A stretch of 64,000 bases of DNA from Bifidobacterium primatium. Lineage in GTDB: Bacteria > Actinomycetota > Actinomycetes > Actinomycetales > Bifidobacteriaceae. Positions 63,639 through 64,000 of the stretch are shown here, piece after piece; within the stretch, counting starts at the first letter, position 1, and the number at the start of each line of letters is the position of its first letter. Made by a program: the position numbers and the translations under genes. The notes below the pieces were generated by a model that saw nothing but the letters and a program-made list of their open reading frames with translations, was not told the origin of the DNA and made no database searches. The DNA is taken from the NCBI RefSeq assembly GCF_002802875.1, contig NZ_PEBI01000001.1, forward strand, positions 1-64,000, written 5' to 3'.

Positions 63639-64000
63639 CGTGCGTTTCCTTTCCTCACGTTGGTCAGTCGGATGATGTCGTCGATGCCTGCCGGTTCGAC
63701 GAGCAGCTGCGGCCGCCGGTCTCCGGCGAGCGCCTTCACGTCCTCCACGCGCAGGAGGGCGTCGAATCCGGTCTCGTACCGGTGGATGCCGACGGCCTTG
63801 GCCCGTAGCGTTTCGTCGAGGTCGGCGAGGCCTCCTTTGACCACGCGGAACGCGTCGAGGAACTCGTCCTTGGGGCCGGTGAAGTAGAGCCGGCCGTGGG
63901 TGATGTAGGTGATGAAGTCGGCGGCGCTTTCCAGGTCGGAGGTGATGTGCGTGCTGAACAGCACGGTATGTTCGCCGTCCTCGATGTATTCGTGGAGGAT
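63635..64000 (-). CDS. ABC transporter ATP-binding protein (partial, C-terminal part)
   Basis: The 3' end of an ATPase gene whose start lies beyond the window. The visible part begins at the window edge with ILHEYIEDGEHT and contains the H-loop in FSTHITSDLESAADF, then a regulatory C-terminal extension. It is translationally coupled to the permease. Confidence 0.85.
   Translation of the reverse strand: MLHEYIEDGEHTVLFSTHITSDLESAADFITYITHGRLYFTGPKDEFLDAFRVVKGGLADLDETLRAKAVGIHRYETGFDALLRVEDVKALAGDRRPQLLVEPAGIDDIIRLTNVRKGNAR

Overview
This high-GC window reads as the chromosome of a Bifidobacterium. Diagnostic points are an actinobacterial division/wall (dcw) cluster, DivIVA, SepF and YggT around ftsZ, a lexA-LysM-nrdR SOS locus with Actinobacteria-type LexA boxes, a PriA-like HisA, an FNT channel with an L-lactate dehydrogenase, and a sucrose/fructan locus. 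The species cannot be fixed from the sequence alone.

Left end (0-1.7 kb): a fragment matching the 3' end of a tmRNA (or tRNA) lies just before a strong terminator. Its upstream partner strand is missing, so it looks like the right attachment site of an element lying to the left. A DUF4391 gene and dtd follow.

1.7-16 kb, minus strand: a tightly packed dcw cluster, transcribed mraZ-rsmH-ftsL-ftsI-(MurE-like)-murF-mraY-murD-ftsW-murG-murC-ftsQ, with ATGA/GTGA start-stop overlaps. Four 10-bp-phased TGGKG boxes upstream of mraZ form a MraZ operator. The MurE-like protein has lost its P-loop.

16-34 kb: HelD-type helicase, serA, nrdR, a LysM division-inhibitor-like gene, lexA (four LexA boxes in the shared promoter), ldh, hflX, a methyltransferase, hrpA, an FNT channel, glnA and a DUF2252 gene. 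The 3' ends of ldh and glnA carry an unusual two-tier hairpin. Its stems differ between copies but its apical sequence is conserved; degenerate copies lie next to both.

34-42 kb: histidine operon hisD-hisC-hisB-orf-hisH-hisA(priA), cyclopropane-fatty-acid synthase and an AzlCD exporter. 42-54.5 kb: dnaE, a small membrane protein, rluD-type synthase, lspA, divIVA with hendecad repeats, yggT, sepF, ftsZ, dusB and glyS; ftsZ thus sits about 35 kb from the rest of dcw.

54.6-64 kb, mostly plus strand: a TPP riboswitch controls thiM and a thiE fused to a thiamine-binding domain. Next comes a fructan/sucrose locus: a LacI regulator, a GH32 paralogue whose catalytic aspartate is serine, an LacY-type permease split by an in-frame TGA exactly at the interdomain loop, and an intact GH32. 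LacI-type operators overlap promoters in front of the first GH32 and the permease. The window ends in an ABC transporter pair that runs off the edge.
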